This document shows positions 34,563 to 43,868 of a stretch of 64,000 nucleotides of DNA, one piece after another; within the stretch, counting starts at the first letter, position 1; each line of letters opens with the position of its first letter. Location of the stretch: contig CAVQCA010000084.1 of assembly GCA_963710815.1 (NCBI GenBank), positions 39,944 through 103,943 on the forward strand, written 5' to 3'. Origin of the DNA: CAVQCA01 sp963710815. GTDB lineage: Bacteria > Pseudomonadota > Gammaproteobacteria > UBA9214. The position numbers and the translations under genes were made by a program. The notes below the pieces were generated by a model that was not told where the DNA came from, made no database searches, and saw nothing but the letters and a program-made list of their open reading frames with translations.

Positions 34563-36281
34563 TCAGGCAGTACCCTGTCGGCTGGAGTCGGAAGGGACGA
34601 CCACCAGACGTGGCCCCATGATATGGGCAAAGTCTTCGAGGGACTGGGGGTGGGAATGGGCATAGCCCTGTATGTGATCGACGCCCAGCTTCCGCAATTC
34701 ATCGACGACATCCAGAGACTCCACGTGCTTGGCGATCGTCTCCTTGCCCAGCAGGTGTCCCAGTTCGTTGATCACCCTGACCAGGGCCCGGTCCAGGGGA
34801 TCAAACATGAAGTCACGGACAAATGCGCCGTCGATTTTCAGGTAATCCACCGGCATCTTCTTAAGGTAGGTGAAACAGGACAAACCGTTGCCGAAGTCAT
34901 CCAGCGAGAACCTGAAACCGTGCCCACGCAGGGTCAGCATGAAGCCCGTGGCGACGGTGAGGTTGGCGTTGACCGCCGATTCCGTGAGCTCGAAACATAC
35001 CTGCGCCGGGTCGACGGCGTTCACCCTGGCCTGCTCGATGATGTGGTTCACCGTGTCCTGGCTGTCTATCGAGTGGGCGGACAGGTTGATGGAGATCCTG
35101 ATCGGCCAGTGGCTGCGGCGGGACTCCCCGGCCAGCCAGGCCATGGCGTGCTCGATGACCCAGTGGTCCAGATTCCGGGCCAGACCGAATTTTTCCGCCG
35201 TCGGGAGAAATTCACCCGGCGTGATGATCGAGCCATCGTCATCAATCATACGCAACAGGATTTCCACGTGTTTGTCATGATGCCCCGTTCCGGTGCAGGG
35301 GACGATCGGCTGGAAATAGAGCCTGAGACGGTTGTCGCTCAATGCCTTCGTGAGGCGGGACAACCATTGCCTCTGCCCTTGACGTATGTGCAGCTTCCGG
35401 TTGCCAAGCTGGGCGATCTGCACCTGACCGCGTCCCGCCTCCTTGGCCAGATAACAGGCGGAATCCGCCGCGCTCATTACCGTTGCACTGTCCTTGCTGT
35501 CCCGGTCTATCGGCACCAGGCCGATACTGACTCCCTGTTTGAGGGTTTTCCCGCCTCTGGTGAAATGGAATGAACCCACGGTCTCGACGAGTTTTCCGGC
35601 AATCTCGATGGCCTTTTCCAACGGGCAGTTTTCCAGCAGCATTCCGAATTCATCTCCCCCGAGACGGCTGAGCGTGTCCCGGTTTCGCACCGAACTGAGG
35701 AGCAATTGGGCAAGTTCCTGCAGGAACTCGTCACCGGCGTTCTGTCCAAAGGCGGTGTTGACGGAGTTGAAAAAGTCGACGTCGATATGCAGCAATGCGT
35801 GGGTGACCGACTGCGTCTGGGCATGGCTGATGGCCCGGTCGACCCGGGTTGCGAATTCGTCGTGGTTGATAAGCCCGGTCAGTTTGTCATGTGACGACAG
35901 ATAGCGTAACCGCTGGTTTCTAAGGGACAGGTATTCGGGGAGTGACTTTGCCAGCAACAGACAGAAAAATATGACGAAACAGGCAATGGTTATGATCGGC
36001 AGCGTCATCTGTTCAAAATCGCGGTTCGACTCAGACACCTGCAGCGCATTGTCCGATATCCCGTGCCCGACAGACGACGCCCCGGGGCCCGAGGTCAGTG
36101 CCTGCGCGGGCATATCCGCGCCATTGACGAAAGCCCCGTCGCCGGTGATTGTCTGCACCGTGCCGGGATTGCCGGCGGCGCGAAGTGTCTCCCGGGGAAA
36201 TGAGGCAAATACCAGCAGGAACATCAGGGCGAGTAACGACAGCAATCGCGGATTGCCGGGCAAGCGGTGCCTGTTTTTCAT
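34563..36281 (-). CDS. Membrane-bound GGDEF-EAL cyclic-di-GMP protein
   Basis: The 572-residue protein has two membrane helices (about residues 13-26 and 95-112) around a short periplasmic loop with no recognised sensor domain. The GGDEF domain keeps the exact GGDEF signature (208-212) and an RNRD inhibitory site nine residues upstream, so it could make cyclic-di-GMP. The EAL domain begins FQPIVPCTG and carries EIL (340-342) in place of EAL. It retains ELTESAVN, DDFGNGLSCFTYLKKMPVDYLKIDG and a late 'KHVESLDVVDELRKLGVDHIQGY' segment, so hydrolysis may persist. Net activity cannot be told from sequence. Confidence 0.93.
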   Translation of the reverse strand: MKNRHRLPGNPRLLSLLALMFLLVFASFPRETLRAAGNPGTVQTITGDGAFVNGADMPAQALTSGPGASSVGHGISDNALQVSESNRDFEQMTLPIITIACFVIFFCLLLAKSLPEYLSLRNQRLRYLSSHDKLTGLINHDEFATRVDRAISHAQTQSVTHALLHIDVDFFNSVNTAFGQNAGDEFLQELAQLLLSSVRNRDTLSRLGGDEFGMLLENCPLEKAIEIAGKLVETVGSFHFTRGGKTLKQGVSIGLVPIDRDSKDSATVMSAADSACYLAKEAGRGQVQIAQLGNRKLHIRQGQRQWLSRLTKALSDNRLRLYFQPIVPCTGTGHHDKHVEILLRMIDDDGSIITPGEFLPTAEKFGLARNLDHWVIEHAMAWLAGESRRSHWPIRISINLSAHSIDSQDTVNHIIEQARVNAVDPAQVCFELTESAVNANLTVATGFMLTLRGHGFRFSLDDFGNGLSCFTYLKKMPVDYLKIDGAFVRDFMFDPLDRALVRVINELGHLLGKETIAKHVESLDVVDELRKLGVDHIQGYAHSHPQSLEDFAHIMGPRLVVVPSDSSRQGTA

Positions 36282-36628
36282 GATCTGTGGCGTTGTCCTG
36301 TTCGATCCCGGGCCGCGGTAACGTTCATTTCCCGTGTTGTCCGGCGCTGACGTTGTGGCCTCAGACAGAGGTTCGGCATCCTCGGGACAATCTTTACGAA
36401 AGCGGTGGCCTGGCCCGTCTCACGGGCAGGGCAACCGGCGGCCGGACAGTCCTCCCGGCCCGCGGGTCCGCAGTCATACAGGCGTGTCCGGGAACCCCTG
36501 TTGTGCATCGGCTGGAAGCTGCAGGCGTCTCGCCAACCCGCTGCGCTGACTGTTGTTGCAGTACAACAGGACCGGTGTAATCTTGTCCGGCTGCCTGACA
36601 TGATTGACGACGGTCATGGCATATTTTT
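36282..36628. other. Intergenic region upstream of ilvD and the GGDEF-EAL gene
   Basis: GC-rich, with only short opposed frames lacking ribosome sites or recognisable domains. It presumably holds the divergent leader of the GGDEF-EAL gene. Nothing specific was recognised before the ilvD promoter. Confidence 0.4.
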
Positions 36629-36656
36629 TTGAAAAGGGCGGGGTGATCGGTACAAT
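36629..36656 (+). promoter_or_regulatory. Sigma-70-type promoter of ilvD
   Basis: TTGAAA (36629-36634) and TACAAT (36651-36656) are separated by 16 bases, close to the sigma-70 consensus. Transcription would start near 36663, about 70 bases before the ilvD ATG. Confidence 0.55.
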
Positions 36657-36731
36657 TGCCGCCTGATCCGATGCCGTCGGCCACCCTCAGGGTTGCCTTA
36701 CCGGTCCGGGCGTTGCCTGCTGGAGAAAACA

Positions 36732-38411
<1,680 letters not shown>

Positions 38412-38437
38412 CCGGCCGGTGTATGTGCTAATAGAGT

Positions 38438-38573
38438 CTCACCGCCGAGACGCGAAGGACGCAGAGAAAATACTTGTTATCCATCCATAAAGACTTGAAC
38501 TTACCACAAAGACGTAAAGCGCTTTGATTGTTCTTGTTAATAGCTTTCTTTGCGAACTTTGTGTCTCTGCGGT
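38438..38573. repeat. Nested GCAAAG-family repeat after ilvD
   Basis: A half copy (tcaccgccgagacgcgaagg, from 38438) is interrupted by atccatccataaag and then by a second copy (ttaccacaaagacgtaaagc ... tttgtgtctctgcggtga). The ends suggest one palindrome inserted inside another. Confidence 0.7.
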
Positions 38574-38591
38574 GAATGGCGCTTACTTAAG
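38574..38591. repeat. Solitary IS4-type terminal repeat
   Basis: The sequence gaatggcgcttacttaag differs at one base from the 18-bp end of the IS remnant at 3286. No matching opposite end is close by. It directly follows the GCAAAG repeat. Confidence 0.6.
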
Positions 38592-38606
38592 CGGTTCCCC
38601 CTCGAT

Positions 38607-38734
38607 GTAGGGTGGATGAGGCACGCCGTGTGTGCCGTAATCCACCGGATGTGCCGTAAGGCACACAATAAAAAAGATGTTGTGTTGCTGCGCAACGCCC
38701 GGTGGGTTACGCAAAAAGCGCTAACCCACCCTAC
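38607..38734. repeat. GTAGGGTGG / CCACCCTAC palindromic repeat
   Basis: The arms gtagggtggatgagg and taacccaccctac are inverted copies. Internal units gtgtgccgtaatccaccgg, gtgccgtaaggcacac and ttgctgcgcaacg can each fold. Related 'gcgcaccctac' fragments lie at 10925. This family occurs widely in bacterial intergenic DNA; its role is unknown to me. Confidence 0.7.
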
Positions 38735-38745
38735 ATTACAAGAAT

Positions 38746-38871
38746 GAATGGCGCTTGGTTAAAGACCAAGCCCGATAAATAGCCACGGAAGCACACGGAA
38801 GACACGGAAAAAAGAGCCTGTATTCCATGTTTTTCCGTGTGATTCCGTGGCCATAGGGGTGTGATCAGGCT
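38746..38871. mobile_element. MITE-like element (copy 1), right end truncated
   Basis: The left end gaatggcgcttggtta is followed by accaagcccgataaatag, the CACGGAA palindrome (38783-38854) and ataggggtgtgatcaggct. Intact copies continue with about 18 more bases ending gctattc. Here the sequence changes at 38872, inside the stop codon of the minus-strand SH3 gene. Confidence 0.8.
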
Positions 38872-39550
38872 AGAACGTATCCCAGCTGGATTTCTTGCGC
38901 CAGCGTATGCGCGGGATAATCAGGCCCGCGAGAATGCCGAGCAGGACGACGCCGGCGCCGACCATGAACCAGTCACGGGCCGTGCGGTCCTTGAGGCTTT
39001 CGTTCTCCTGCTGCAAGGTTTGCAGGTTTCGTTCCAGCGCCACCAGGCGGCTCTTGAGGTCCTTGTTCTCGCTGTCGATGGCCAGGGCGCTGGAAGCCGT
39101 CCGCTTGATCTCGGCGAGTTCCTGGCTGGTTTTCCGGTAATTTTCTTCCATGCCGTTGCGATCCTTTTCGATGCTGCCTTTTTCCTGGGTGAGGGCCTGC
39201 ATGGCCGTTGTCATCTTGCGGTTCGCAAGCTCGAGTTCCGCCAGTTTTTTCTGGGCCTCGGCCAGTTGATCACGGGCAACCGGTCTTGTCATCAGGTAGC
39301 GGGTGAGCACCCAGCCCTCCTTGCCCTGGGCGCGTACCAGGCTGTAACCGGAATCCTTGTCCTGGTCCAGCACCTCGACCGGGGTGCCGCTGCGCAGCAT
39401 GCGAATGATGCTGTGACTGGTGGATTTGCCGCTGCGCAGGGTGACCTCGAGCTGGTCACTGATGTAGTTCGTCTCGGCCATGGCTTGACCGGTCAGCAGG
39501 CAGGCCAAACAGGCGAGGGCCAGCAGTTTTTTCGTGCGCATCGTTTTCAT
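38870..39550 (-). CDS. SH3-domain protein with coiled coil and C-terminal membrane anchor
   Basis: The 226-residue protein has a signal peptide ending QAMA. A bacterial SH3 domain follows (YISDQLEVTLRSGKSTSHSIIRMLRSGTPVEVL...GKEGWVLTRYL, about residues 29-85), then a long coiled coil (about 92-190), a membrane helix (WFMVGAGVVLLGILAGLII) and a basic tail. This is the layout of the YgiM-type 'SH3 and anchor' family, periplasmic and tethered to the inner membrane; function is unclear. The stop codon straddles the broken end of a MITE-like element, so the last residues (KKSSWDTF) may not be ancestral. Confidence 0.9.
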   Translation of the reverse strand: MKTMRTKKLLALACLACLLTGQAMAETNYISDQLEVTLRSGKSTSHSIIRMLRSGTPVEVLDQDKDSGYSLVRAQGKEGWVLTRYLMTRPVARDQLAEAQKKLAELELANRKMTTAMQALTQEKGSIEKDRNGMEENYRKTSQELAEIKRTASSALAIDSENKDLKSRLVALERNLQTLQQENESLKDRTARDWFMVGAGVVLLGILAGLIIPRIRWRKKSSWDTF

Positions 39551-39686
39551 TTACCCGTTGAATTGGCGAACACAGGCTATTGTAGCCGAACATCCCGTTA
39601 CGGGGATAATATCATCCGGCGCCATGAATTCCGGCATTTTGCCGTGCAACCGGGCGATGCCGCCCGTGCGTTATACTCCCTGTGCC

Positions 39687-40031
39687 ATGGGTACCGTCGC
39701 GACACTGGACCAGTTTGATTTTCATGACCGCATCGGACGTGTGCGGGGCCCGGCGCTGGTGTTGTTCCACGCGCCCGGATGCGCGGCCTGCCGGCACTGG
39801 AAACAGTTGCTCGCCGATTATGCGCGCCTGCATGACAACATCAGCCTCTACCAGGTCGATGTCCAGCGGGACATGGCCCTCGCGCACGAGTTCGGGCTTT
39901 ACCACCTGCCCGCGCTGTTTCTTTTTCTGAACGGGCAGTTTCATTGTGAATTCCAGGCCGAGGCGCGCGTGGAGCATGTCCGCCAGGCGCTCGATGCGGC
40001 ACTGCAGTCGCCGCCGCAGGAGGCGCCATGA
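39687..40031 (+). CDS. Thioredoxin-fold protein
   Basis: The 114-residue protein starts at MGTVATLDQFDFHD; the frame extends 51 codons upstream, but that part overlaps the SH3 gene leader and lacks similarity. It contains VLFHAPGCAACRHWKQLL with a CAAC redox pair (an unusual dipeptide between the cysteines) and the cis-proline segment YHLPALFLFLNGQF. It is a small cytoplasmic thioredoxin-like protein of unknown partner. A TATACT -10 box lies only 10 bases before the ATG, so the mRNA may have almost no leader. The stop overlaps the ampD start (ATGA). Confidence 0.85.
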   Translation: MGTVATLDQFDFHDRIGRVRGPALVLFHAPGCAACRHWKQLLADYARLHDNISLYQVDVQRDMALAHEFGLYHLPALFLFLNGQFHCEFQAEARVEHVRQALDAALQSPPQEAP

Positions 40032-40588
40032 GGATCGATGCAACCGGGAACCTGTTGCTTGACACCCGTCAGGTACCTTCACCCAATTGTGACGAGCGTC
40101 CGGACGAGAACGACATCTCCCTGATCGTCATACACGGCATCAGCCTGCCGCCGGGGGAGTACGGTGGTGACGGTATCGATGAACTGTTTACCAACAGGCT
40201 GGATCCGGATGCCCATCCATATTTTGCCGGGATTGCGCACTTGCGGGTTTCCAGTCACCTGTTGGTCAGGCGTGATGGCGGGGTGGTGCAGTACGTTCCT
40301 TTCCGGAAACGTGCCTGGCATGCGGGTGAGTCCTGTTATCAGGGTCGCAACTGTTGTAATGACTATTCCATCGGGATAGAGCTGGAAGGAATCGATGACG
40401 AGCCCTATACGAGTCGGCAGTATGAACAGCTGGCGGCGATTATCCAGGTGCTGGCACGGACATTCCCCGGGGTCTCGGCCGACCGGATCTGCGGGCACAA
40501 CGATATCGCGCCGGGACGCAAGAGCGACCCGGGTGCGGTATTCAATTGGCCGGCCTTGCGTGAGCGGCTCGTGGTCACGCATTCCTGA
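40028..40588 (+). CDS. ampD: 1,6-anhydro-N-acetylmuramyl-L-alanine amidase
   Basis: The 186-residue cytoplasmic amidase recycles cell-wall muropeptides. IVIHGISLPPGEYGG contains the first zinc His. SHLLVRRDGGVVQYVPFRKRAWHAGES carries the second region, and CGHNDIAPGRKSDPG has the third His and the Asp ligand/catalytic Lys segment; NDYSIGIELEG lies between. These are AmpD hallmarks. In bacteria with AmpR/AmpC its substrate also controls beta-lactamase induction, but neither partner is in this window. It overlaps the thioredoxin gene by four bases. Confidence 0.96.
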   Translation: MRIDATGNLLLDTRQVPSPNCDERPDENDISLIVIHGISLPPGEYGGDGIDELFTNRLDPDAHPYFAGIAHLRVSSHLLVRRDGGVVQYVPFRKRAWHAGESCYQGRNCCNDYSIGIELEGIDDEPYTSRQYEQLAAIIQVLARTFPGVSADRICGHNDIAPGRKSDPGAVFNWPALRERLVVTHS

Positions 40589-40597
40589 AGGGGAGGC

Positions 40598-41206
40598 ATG
40601 TTGGACAGCGTGCTGACTGAAGAAACACAGATTGACCTGCTGCGGCACGGCGAACCGGTCGGAGGGACGCGCTACCGTGGCCAGAGAGACGACGCCTTGA
40701 GCGAGAAAGGCTGGCGGCAGATGTGGCGGGCGGTGGCGGGAGGACCGGGCTGGCAGCAGATCGTGACCTCACCGATGCTGCGCTGCAACAGTTTCGCCCA
40801 GGCGCTCGGCGAACGACTGCATCTGCCCGTGCATGAGGAGCCGCGTTTCAGGGAAGTCGGCTTTGGTGAGTGGGAAGGGCGGACCCGCATCGAACTGGAG
40901 ACGCTCGTTCCCGGGCAAGTGGCCCGGTTTCTCCGGGATCCGGTCAACAGCCGCCCTCCCGGTGCAGAGCCACTGGCGGAATTCACCGGTCGAGTCCAGT
41001 CCGGTTTCGTCGATCTTCTGGAACGCTTTGCCGGGCAGTCCGTGCTGGTCGTGGCCCACGCGGGCGTGATCCGCGCCGTTATGGCCTATGTCCTGGAGGT
41101 GCCCCCGGAAAGGATGTATCGCATCCATGTCGCCAATGCCGGACTCAGCCGGATCCGCACCGACAGGGACCGCCAGTTCTACCTGGTCGGGCATGGCCTG
41201 ATGTGA
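40598..41206 (+). CDS. cobC: Histidine phosphatase, probable alpha-ribazole phosphatase
   Basis: The 202-residue phosphoglycerate-mutase-like enzyme has the catalytic LLRHGEP near residue 15, then TSPMLRCNSFAQAL, FREVGFGEWEGR with the general-acid Glu, and VVAHAGVIRAVMAY with the second His. CobC removes phosphate from alpha-ribazole phosphate in cobalamin assembly. The specific call rests on position: it precedes btuF, and a B12 uptake and adenosylation locus faces it. It begins nine bases after ampD. Confidence 0.75.
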   Translation: MLDSVLTEETQIDLLRHGEPVGGTRYRGQRDDALSEKGWRQMWRAVAGGPGWQQIVTSPMLRCNSFAQALGERLHLPVHEEPRFREVGFGEWEGRTRIELETLVPGQVARFLRDPVNSRPPGAEPLAEFTGRVQSGFVDLLERFAGQSVLVVAHAGVIRAVMAYVLEVPPERMYRIHVANAGLSRIRTDRDRQFYLVGHGLM

Positions 41207-41403
41207 CCATGGCATCGTCGGCGGGACCAGGATAGAAGACCCTTGCGGTCGATGGCCGTGAACCGGGGCGCGCCGCCGGGCCATGATCGCGGGGAATATA
41301 TATTGAAATGACAGGGACGCCGCGGCGTTCAGCGCCTTGCCGCCTGTTTCACCGGCCCCGAGGGGATGACGGGTGAACTCATGTTTGTGATGAATAAGAC
41401 GCA

Positions 41404-42348
41404 ATGAGCCATGGTGCACGCGTCCGGGCATGCCGCCCGCGATCGGGGACGGGAATCCTCAACGCCAGGTCTGCACGGCTCGGCGCCGTCCTCCTGGCGT
41501 GGTTGCTGTTGTATGGTAGCGCGTGGTCTGAAATACACGTCATCGATGACGCCGGGCAGGAGATCACCCTGCAGCGCCCGGCGCAGCGGATCGTCAGCCT
41601 GGCGCCGCATATCACGGAACTCCTGTTTGCGGTGGGCGCGGGCGCCACCGTGGTCGGGACGTCCGAATACAGTGACTACCCCGACGCGGCCCGTGCGATA
41701 CCGCGCGTCGGCGGCGGGGGCGGACTGGATCTCGAGGCCATCCTGGCGCTGCAGCCGGACCTGGTGATCGCCTGGAAGAGCGGGAACCCCGCCGGCCAGA
41801 CACGGCACCTGCAACAGCTCGGCCTGCCGGTGTTCTTCTCGGAGCCGCGTCGCATGGAGGACATCGCCACCAGCCTGAAAAGGTTCGGACAGTTGACAGG
41901 CCGGCAGGCCGAGGCGCGCATCCAGGCCCGCGCCTTCACGGATCGTTTGCAGGCCCTGCGGCGACGCTATTCCGGTGGTGATGTGGTCACCGTCTTTTAC
42001 GAAACCTGGGAGCATCCGCTCATGACGGTCAACGGGCGGCATATCATCAGTGACGTGATCCGGTTGTGCGGGGGACGCAATGTGTTCGCCGACCTGCCGG
42101 CGCTGGCTCCGCAGATCGACCGCGAAGCGGTGCTGGCGGCGAATCCCGACGTTATCGTCGCGGGGGATGCCAGTGGGGAACAGCTTGCGGCGTGGCACCG
42201 CTGGCCCGAGCTGGCGGCGGTGCGGCATCAGCACCTGTACTCGATACCGCGTGAGCTGCTGGTGCGTGACACCCCCCGTCTGCTGGAGGGCGCAGGGCAA
42301 CTTTGCCGTCTGCTGGAGACGGTGCGCGAACAGCGCGGGAAGCAGTGA
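41404..42348 (+). CDS. btuF: Periplasmic vitamin B12-binding protein BtuF
   Basis: The 314-residue solute-binding protein of the class with a rigid helical backbone has a signal segment at about residues 22-42 (GAVLLAWLLLYGSAWS), preceded by an unusually long basic N-terminus. Motifs are RIVSLAPHITELLFAVGAGATVVGTSEYSDYP, GGGGGLDLEAILALQPDLVIAWKSG and the second-lobe RNVFADLPALAPQIDREAVLAANPDVIV. It would deliver cobalamin to BtuCD. The stop lies within a heptamer array (AAG CAG TGA then gaagtgagaag). It converges on the adenosyltransferase gene, with a composite repeat between. Confidence 0.92.
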   Translation: MSHGARVRACRPRSGTGILNARSARLGAVLLAWLLLYGSAWSEIHVIDDAGQEITLQRPAQRIVSLAPHITELLFAVGAGATVVGTSEYSDYPDAARAIPRVGGGGGLDLEAILALQPDLVIAWKSGNPAGQTRHLQQLGLPVFFSEPRRMEDIATSLKRFGQLTGRQAEARIQARAFTDRLQALRRRYSGGDVVTVFYETWEHPLMTVNGRHIISDVIRLCGGRNVFADLPALAPQIDREAVLAANPDVIVAGDASGEQLAAWHRWPELAAVRHQHLYSIPRELLVRDTPRLLEGAGQLCRLLETVREQRGKQ

Positions 42349-42632
42349 GAAGTGAGAAGCAAAAACCCGTAATGGCCACGGAATCCACGGAATCCACGGA
42401 AAATGGCGAAGTAAGAAGTAAGAAGTAAGAAGTAAGAGGCAAAAACCAGTAATGGCCACGGAATCACACGGAATTATTCAATATTTTTTTCATGGCGTGC
42501 GTCATGCGTACTGGGATTGCTCACCGCTCACTTATAACTTCATTACTTTGTTGAATTTGTTTTCCGTGTGATTCCGTGGCCATTTGGGTTTTGCTCACTC
42601 TCACCTCTCACCTCTCACTGCTCATCTTAATG
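42346..42632. repeat. Composite repeat between convergent btuF and adenosyltransferase genes
   Basis: Two stacked left half cores (aatggccacggaatccacgg at 42371 and aatggccacgg at 42450) are each preceded by GTGAGAA or GTAAGAA heptamers. The middle differs from other copies (catggcgtgcgtcatgcgt). The right half core (42561-42583) is followed by TCTCACC heptamers to 42620. The left array supplies the btuF stop codon. Confidence 0.88.
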
Positions 42633-42638
42633 TCGTTC

Positions 42639-43196
42639 TTAACGCCGTTCATGCTGCCAGTACACATCCGGTTTATCCGCCAGCCGGTTCAGGTGGCGCG
42701 CCATGACGAACAGCAGGTCGGAGAGGCGGTTGAGATACATGATGGCCGCCGGATTGACGGGCCCGGTTCTGTCCAGGCTGACCAGGCGGCGTTCGGCGCG
42801 GCGGCAGACCGTGCGGGCGAGATGGCAGAGCGCCGCGTCGGGGCTGCCGCCGGGCAGGATGAACTCCTTGAGCGGGGGAAGCGCCGCGTTCAGTTCGTCC
42901 AGGGCGGTTTCCAGTTCCGCGGCCTGTTCGGCGCCGAGCATGACGCGGGCCGGTTGACCCGGCAGGCAGAGTTCGCCGCCCAGATCGAACAGGCAATGCT
43001 GTACCCGTGAGAGCCGTTCCTGCATGTCCGCCGGGAGCCCGTGGCTCAGCAGCAGGCCCAGCAGGCTGTTGAGTTCGTCGATGCTGCCGATGGCCTCGAT
43101 GCGCGGGTCGTCCTTGCCGGTGCGCGAACCGTCGCCCAGGCCGGTGGTGCCGTTGTCACCCGTGTGTGTGCAGATCTTCGTCAGTCGGTTTCCCAT
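42639..43196 (-). CDS. pduO: Cob(I)alamin adenosyltransferase, PduO type
   Basis: The 185-residue enzyme attaches the adenosyl group from ATP to reduced cobalamin. The N-terminal ATP motif is TKICTHTGDNGTTGLGDGSRTGKDDPRIEAIGSIDELNSLLG. Later come FILPGGSPDAALCHLARTVCRRAERRLVSL and the C-terminal YLNRLSDLLFVMARHLN, both PduO-type hallmarks. It is the last gene of the riboswitch-led btuB-tonB-pduO unit; the tonB stop is immediately before its ATG (TGAATG). Confidence 0.95.
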   Translation of the reverse strand: MGNRLTKICTHTGDNGTTGLGDGSRTGKDDPRIEAIGSIDELNSLLGLLLSHGLPADMQERLSRVQHCLFDLGGELCLPGQPARVMLGAEQAAELETALDELNAALPPLKEFILPGGSPDAALCHLARTVCRRAERRLVSLDRTGPVNPAAIMYLNRLSDLLFVMARHLNRLADKPDVYWQHERR

Positions 43197-43868
43197 TCAG
43201 CCCCCCACCAGGCGGTATTCCACCGGGATGATGATATCGATAGCCTGCCCCTTCATCCATTGTTCCGCATCCGGTACGCTGGCGAGCCGCAGCGCCTGCA
43301 GCGCCGCACGGTCGAGCACCGGGTAGCCGGAGGTCTGCTCCACGCGCAGCCGGGAGATCCGCCCGTCCGACTCGATGCGTACCTCGAGTTTGACGATACC
43401 CTGCCAGCCCTTGCGGCGCGCCAGGACAGGGTACTTGAAACGGCTGTAGACCAGATGCATCAGACTTTTCCGGAGTTGTTCCCCGGGGCTCTGCCGGGCG
43501 GTCCCACGATCGGCGGATGCCGCCTGCTCCGGATCCGGTGCGTCCCCCGTCTTTCGTGCCGGCACTGGCCTGGCAGCCGCGGCTTCATGTTCATGCGGCG
43601 GCTTTGCGCGATGCCGCCTGACCGCCTGCCTGGCAGACGGCGGCCCCGTTCTCCGCGGCTGTTCCTGACCGGCGTGGGACAGGCCGGCGGAACGGGCTGC
43701 CGGGGATGCGGGAACGGCGGGGTTCGCGTGGTAGGTCATCGTAACGCGGACCTCCTCTCCTTGCTGGCCGATGCGGGTCTCGTGGCGGTTGCCCACCAGC
43801 AATACGGCGGCATGGGCTGCCGCGGACAGGGCGAGTAGCCAGGCGATGCGCTTGCCCGGTGCATTCAT
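43197..43868 (-). CDS. tonB: TonB energy transducer
   Basis: The 223-residue protein has an N-terminal membrane helix (RIAWLLALSAAAHAAVLLVG), a Pro/Ala/Arg-rich periplasmic spacer (about 45-130) and the C-terminal TonB domain: YPVLARRKGWQGIVKLEVRIESDGRISRLRVEQTSGYPVLDRAALQAL. It couples the proton gradient to outer-membrane receptors. Its four-base overlap with btuB suggests that it serves this receptor specifically. No exbB/exbD genes are nearby, so it presumably uses a shared ExbBD complex. Confidence 0.95.
   Translation of the reverse strand: MNAPGKRIAWLLALSAAAHAAVLLVGNRHETRIGQQGEEVRVTMTYHANPAVPASPAARSAGLSHAGQEQPRRTGPPSARQAVRRHRAKPPHEHEAAAARPVPARKTGDAPDPEQAASADRGTARQSPGEQLRKSLMHLVYSRFKYPVLARRKGWQGIVKLEVRIESDGRISRLRVEQTSGYPVLDRAALQALRLASVPDAEQWMKGQAIDIIIPVEYRLVGG

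Noticed and set aside
39639..39677. Complete sigma-70 promoter before the small thioredoxin gene
   Set aside because: The TATACT box is good, but the nearest TTGCCG is 27 bases upstream, too far for a standard promoter; only the -10 box is mentioned.
41207..41403. Second cobalamin riboswitch before btuF
   Set aside because: Neither the B12 box nor the gctg-cccgcaacggtaa core is present in this stretch.
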